Positions 62,172 through 64,000 of a stretch of 64,000 bases of DNA are shown here, in pieces (position 1 is the first letter of the stretch; each line of letters opens with the position of its first letter). The notes beneath the pieces were generated by a model. The model searched no databases. It was not told where the DNA came from and saw only the letters and a program-made list of their open reading frames with translations. Position numbers and translations under genes: made by a program. Source of the stretch: Loigolactobacillus coryniformis subsp. coryniformis KCTC 3167 = DSM 20001 (lineage in GTDB: Bacteria; Bacillota; Bacilli; Lactobacillales; Lactobacillaceae); NCBI RefSeq assembly GCF_002706425.1, contig NZ_CP017713.1, positions 2,542,001 to 2,606,000 of the forward strand. Direction: 5' to 3'.

Positions 62172-63123
62172 ATGCGTAAATACGGAATTATTGGTGTGGG
62201 GCCATGTTGGTGCCACAACTGCTTATACTTTGGTGACCAAAGGAATTGCCGATGAACTCATCCTCCTCGATGATCATAACGAAGCAAAAGCAATGGCCGA
62301 AAAGTTAGACCTTGAAGACGCTCAAGCACGTCTGGACACTCGCACACGAATCAAAGTCGGTGATTACGCTGAATTAGCCGATGCCGATATTTTATTTGTG
62401 ACTGCTGGTAACATCCACGCGTTGGACAACGCCAGCGGCAATCGCTGGGCTGAATTTAGTTACACTCGCGAAATCGTGCAAGATATTGCACCTAAAATCA
62501 AAGCTTCTGGCTTTAAAGGCGTATTGATCGATGTCATGAATCCTTGTGACTGTATCACTTATTACTTACAACAAACGACTGGCTTACCACAAAGCCACGT
62601 CCTTGGTACCGGTACTTTCTTAGATACCGCGCGAATGCAAAAAGTCGTTAGTGACCAATTTGACGTTGATCCTAAAAACGTCACTGGCTACGTTTATGGT
62701 GAACATGGTGAATCACAATTTTCCGCTTGGTCGACGGTTCGAGTCAACGGCTTGCCAATCAAAGAATTAGCAGCTGATAAAGATATCGATCTAAATGAGT
62801 TGGAAGATGCTGCCCGCCGTGGCGGCTGGGCCGTTCATTCCGGTAAAGGTTATACTAGCTATGCCATCGCTACTTGTGCCGTTAAATTAAGTCAGGCCGT
62901 TTTAGCCGATGCTAACCTTGCTTGTCCATGCTCCGCCTTCAGCGAAAAGTATCAAACCTATGTTGGTCAACCAGCTATCATTGGTAAAGACGGTGTCGTT
63001 AGTGTCACCGAATTACCATTGACTGCCGCAGAAGAAGCTAAATTCAAGCGCTCCGCCGGCTTGATTCGCGAAAAATTTGAAACTTTACCTGGAATGGCTA
63101 AGAAAGCTGTTAAAACTGCATAA
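62172..63123 (+). pseudogene. L-2-hydroxyisocaproate/L-lactate dehydrogenase-like, frameshifted near the start
   Basis: A well-placed ATG at 62172 with GAGGAG upstream begins MRKYGIIGVG, the expected start of an L-HicDH/LDH Rossmann fold. A GGGG run at 62198-62201 then shifts the frame; removing one G gives GVGHVGATTAYTLV and an open frame to 63123 (316 aa). As given, the first frame stops near 62255. The rest is intact: ADILFVTAGN, NPCDCITYYLQ, LGTGTFLDTARMQ and the catalytic His in YGEHGESQFSAWS. Similarity along the length points to L-2-hydroxyisocaproate dehydrogenase rather than L-lactate dehydrogenase. Either a real inactivation or a sequencing error in a homopolymer. Confidence 0.8.
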
Positions 63124-63126
63124 AAC

Positions 63127-63168
63127 AAATGCCAGCAAGGACATTATTTGCCCTCGCTGGCATTTTTA
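63127..63168. terminator. bidirectional terminator
   Basis: AAATGCCAGC and GCTGGCATTT form a 10-bp stem with inner GG/CC pairing and T-rich ends on both strands, between convergent genes. Confidence 0.9.
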
Positions 63169-63170
63169 GT

Positions 63171-64000
63171 TTAGTCAAAGATCGTTTGCTGCCGCTCAAC
63201 TGCCAAACCGACGATCAACATCATTACATCTAAAACAAGCAAAATTAACAACAATAGCGTCCATGAATGAAGCGCACCGTAAACCAAGCCAAACGACACA
63301 GGTCCCACGGCTGCCAATAAATAGCCAGCTGATTGTGCCATCCCCGAAATTGCCGCTGTTTCTGCCGCCGTGGTGGTTTTTAAGCTAAACAGAGTCATGC
63401 ATAAACCAAATGCACCGGTACTGGCTAAACCAAGCAATACGCACAACACACCTAAGTACCACAATGAATGACTTGGTACTAACAGCCCAGCTAAACCGAG
63501 TACGAACATCCCACAAATCGCCCAGATCAAGTCACTCCGCTGTTTGGCTTTGGCCGCCAAGGTTGGAATAAAATAAGCTGCCGGTAGCGCTGCTAATTGA
63601 AATAGTCCCAGCATTAAACCCGAAGTTGTTGCTGGAACACCGCGGCTAGTCATAATTTTCGGCAGCCACGTTAAAACCGTGTAAAACAGCAACGACTGAA
63701 TCCCCATCATTACGGTCATCAACCAAGCCCCGCGTACCCGCCAAACCGAGCGTACTTTTGGTTGATTGTTCGCTGGTACTAGACGATGATTTAATCGTAA
63801 ATTCGGCAACCACAGCAGCGCAATCATACCAGCAATTAACGCCAAAATCTGTAAAACCGGCTGCCAGCCGAATTGTTTGGCTAACGGCGCACTGGCACCA
63901 GCGCCAACCGCACTGAATAACGTCATTGAAAAAGTATATAGACTCGTAACGCTGCCCAACCGCTGCAGAAAATGATCCGCGATCACCGCTGGTACTAACA
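63171..64000 (-). CDS. MFS transporter, CynX/NimT-like, 5' part beyond the window
   Basis: 276 codons visible and open to the right edge; a GTG at 63986 is internal, because the upstream codons (LVPA) continue a membrane helix. Visible features: at least seven helices, the loop around LAAKAKQRSDLIWA and the C-terminal half typical of cyanate/nitroimidazole-type MFS carriers (TWLPKIMTSRGVPATTSGLM). Substrate unknown. Convergent with the dehydrogenase gene. Confidence 0.8.
   Translation of the reverse strand, partial: LVPAVIADHFLQRLGSVTSLYTFSMTLFSAVGAGASAPLAKQFGWQPVLQILALIAGMIALLWLPNLRLNHRLVPANNQPKVRSVWRVRGAWLMTVMMGIQSLLFYTVLTWLPKIMTSRGVPATTSGLMLGLFQLAALPAAYFIPTLAAKAKQRSDLIWAICGMFVLGLAGLLVPSHSLWYLGVLCVLLGLASTGAFGLCMTLFSLKTTTAAETAAISGMAQSAGYLLAAVGPVSFGLVYGALHSWTLLLLILLVLDVMMLIVGLAVERQQTIFD

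Noticed and set aside
62196-62206. Programmed frameshift in the dehydrogenase gene
   Set aside because: A +1 shift at GTG-GGG-CCA has no recognised slippery heptamer, stop codon or stimulatory structure, and the restored protein is a standard dehydrogenase; an indel is simpler.

Overview
The window looks like chromosome of a low-to-medium GC lactic acid bacterium of the family Lactobacillaceae. The evidence is the pcrA-ligA-camS and gatCAB-dgkB-rlmD blocks, a DUF4811 gene behind a DHA2 exporter, an L-2-hydroxyisocaproate-type dehydrogenase, a cydABDC operon with a UbiA prenyltransferase, and an OppA gene under T-box control. I would guess Loigolactobacillus or a relative, but that rests on general resemblance only. 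I saw no rRNA, tRNA, CRISPR array or prophage.

Layout. 1-1.5 kb: the start of an IS4-like transposase running off the left edge, then an IS30-type element. 1.8-17.9 kb: a leftward housekeeping block (in order of transcription purK-like, purB, pcrA, ligA, a 3 x 108-bp tandem repeat, camS, a glutamate/dicarboxylate symporter, gatC, gatA, gatB, dgkB, rlmD). 18-20.1 kb: xpt-pbuX behind a guanine riboswitch with its own terminator. 20.4-25.6 kb: a GH73 glucosaminidase, an ArAE-type membrane protein, serC-serA behind a long hairpin leader, and a menA-like gene. 25.9-31.8 kb: cydA-cydB-cydD-cydC, which with menA points to aerobic respiration when heme and quinone precursors are available. 32.2-39 kb: a GH31 glycosidase, GlsB-like stress protein, GT8 glycosyltransferase, HAD phosphatase, histidine phosphatase and cardiolipin synthase. 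39.2-46.6 kb: a DHA2 exporter with DUF4811 partner, an intact IS4-family element, a small unknown gene, ktrB-ktrA, a DUF915-like hydrolase and a DUF2187 gene. 46.7-52.6 kb: a second intact IS4-superfamily element, a T-box-controlled oppA, a divergent HxlR regulator/MFS pair with a clear operator, and nrdI. 52.7-59.8 kb: a P-type ATPase of Na,K-ATPase-like type, then eutB-eutC and an APC permease. 60-64 kb: a DUF2207 protein, a frameshifted 2-hydroxyacid dehydrogenase and a partial MFS gene.

Main points for a second look: (a) both intact IS4-type elements have terminal inverted repeats, 7-bp target duplications and an upstream hairpin that would bury the transposase start in read-through transcripts; (b) the 2-hydroxyacid dehydrogenase has a one-base insertion in a G run inside its NAD-binding loop; (c) the purK-like gene has lost key ATP-grasp residues; (d) the 108-bp tandem triplication between ligA and camS; (e) a long uncharacterised hairpin leader before serC; (f) eutBC with an APC-type permease and no microcompartment genes; (g) two families of small dispersed hairpin repeats. 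I found no wholly new multi-gene system such as a defence island; the most unusual signals are RNA- and repeat-level.
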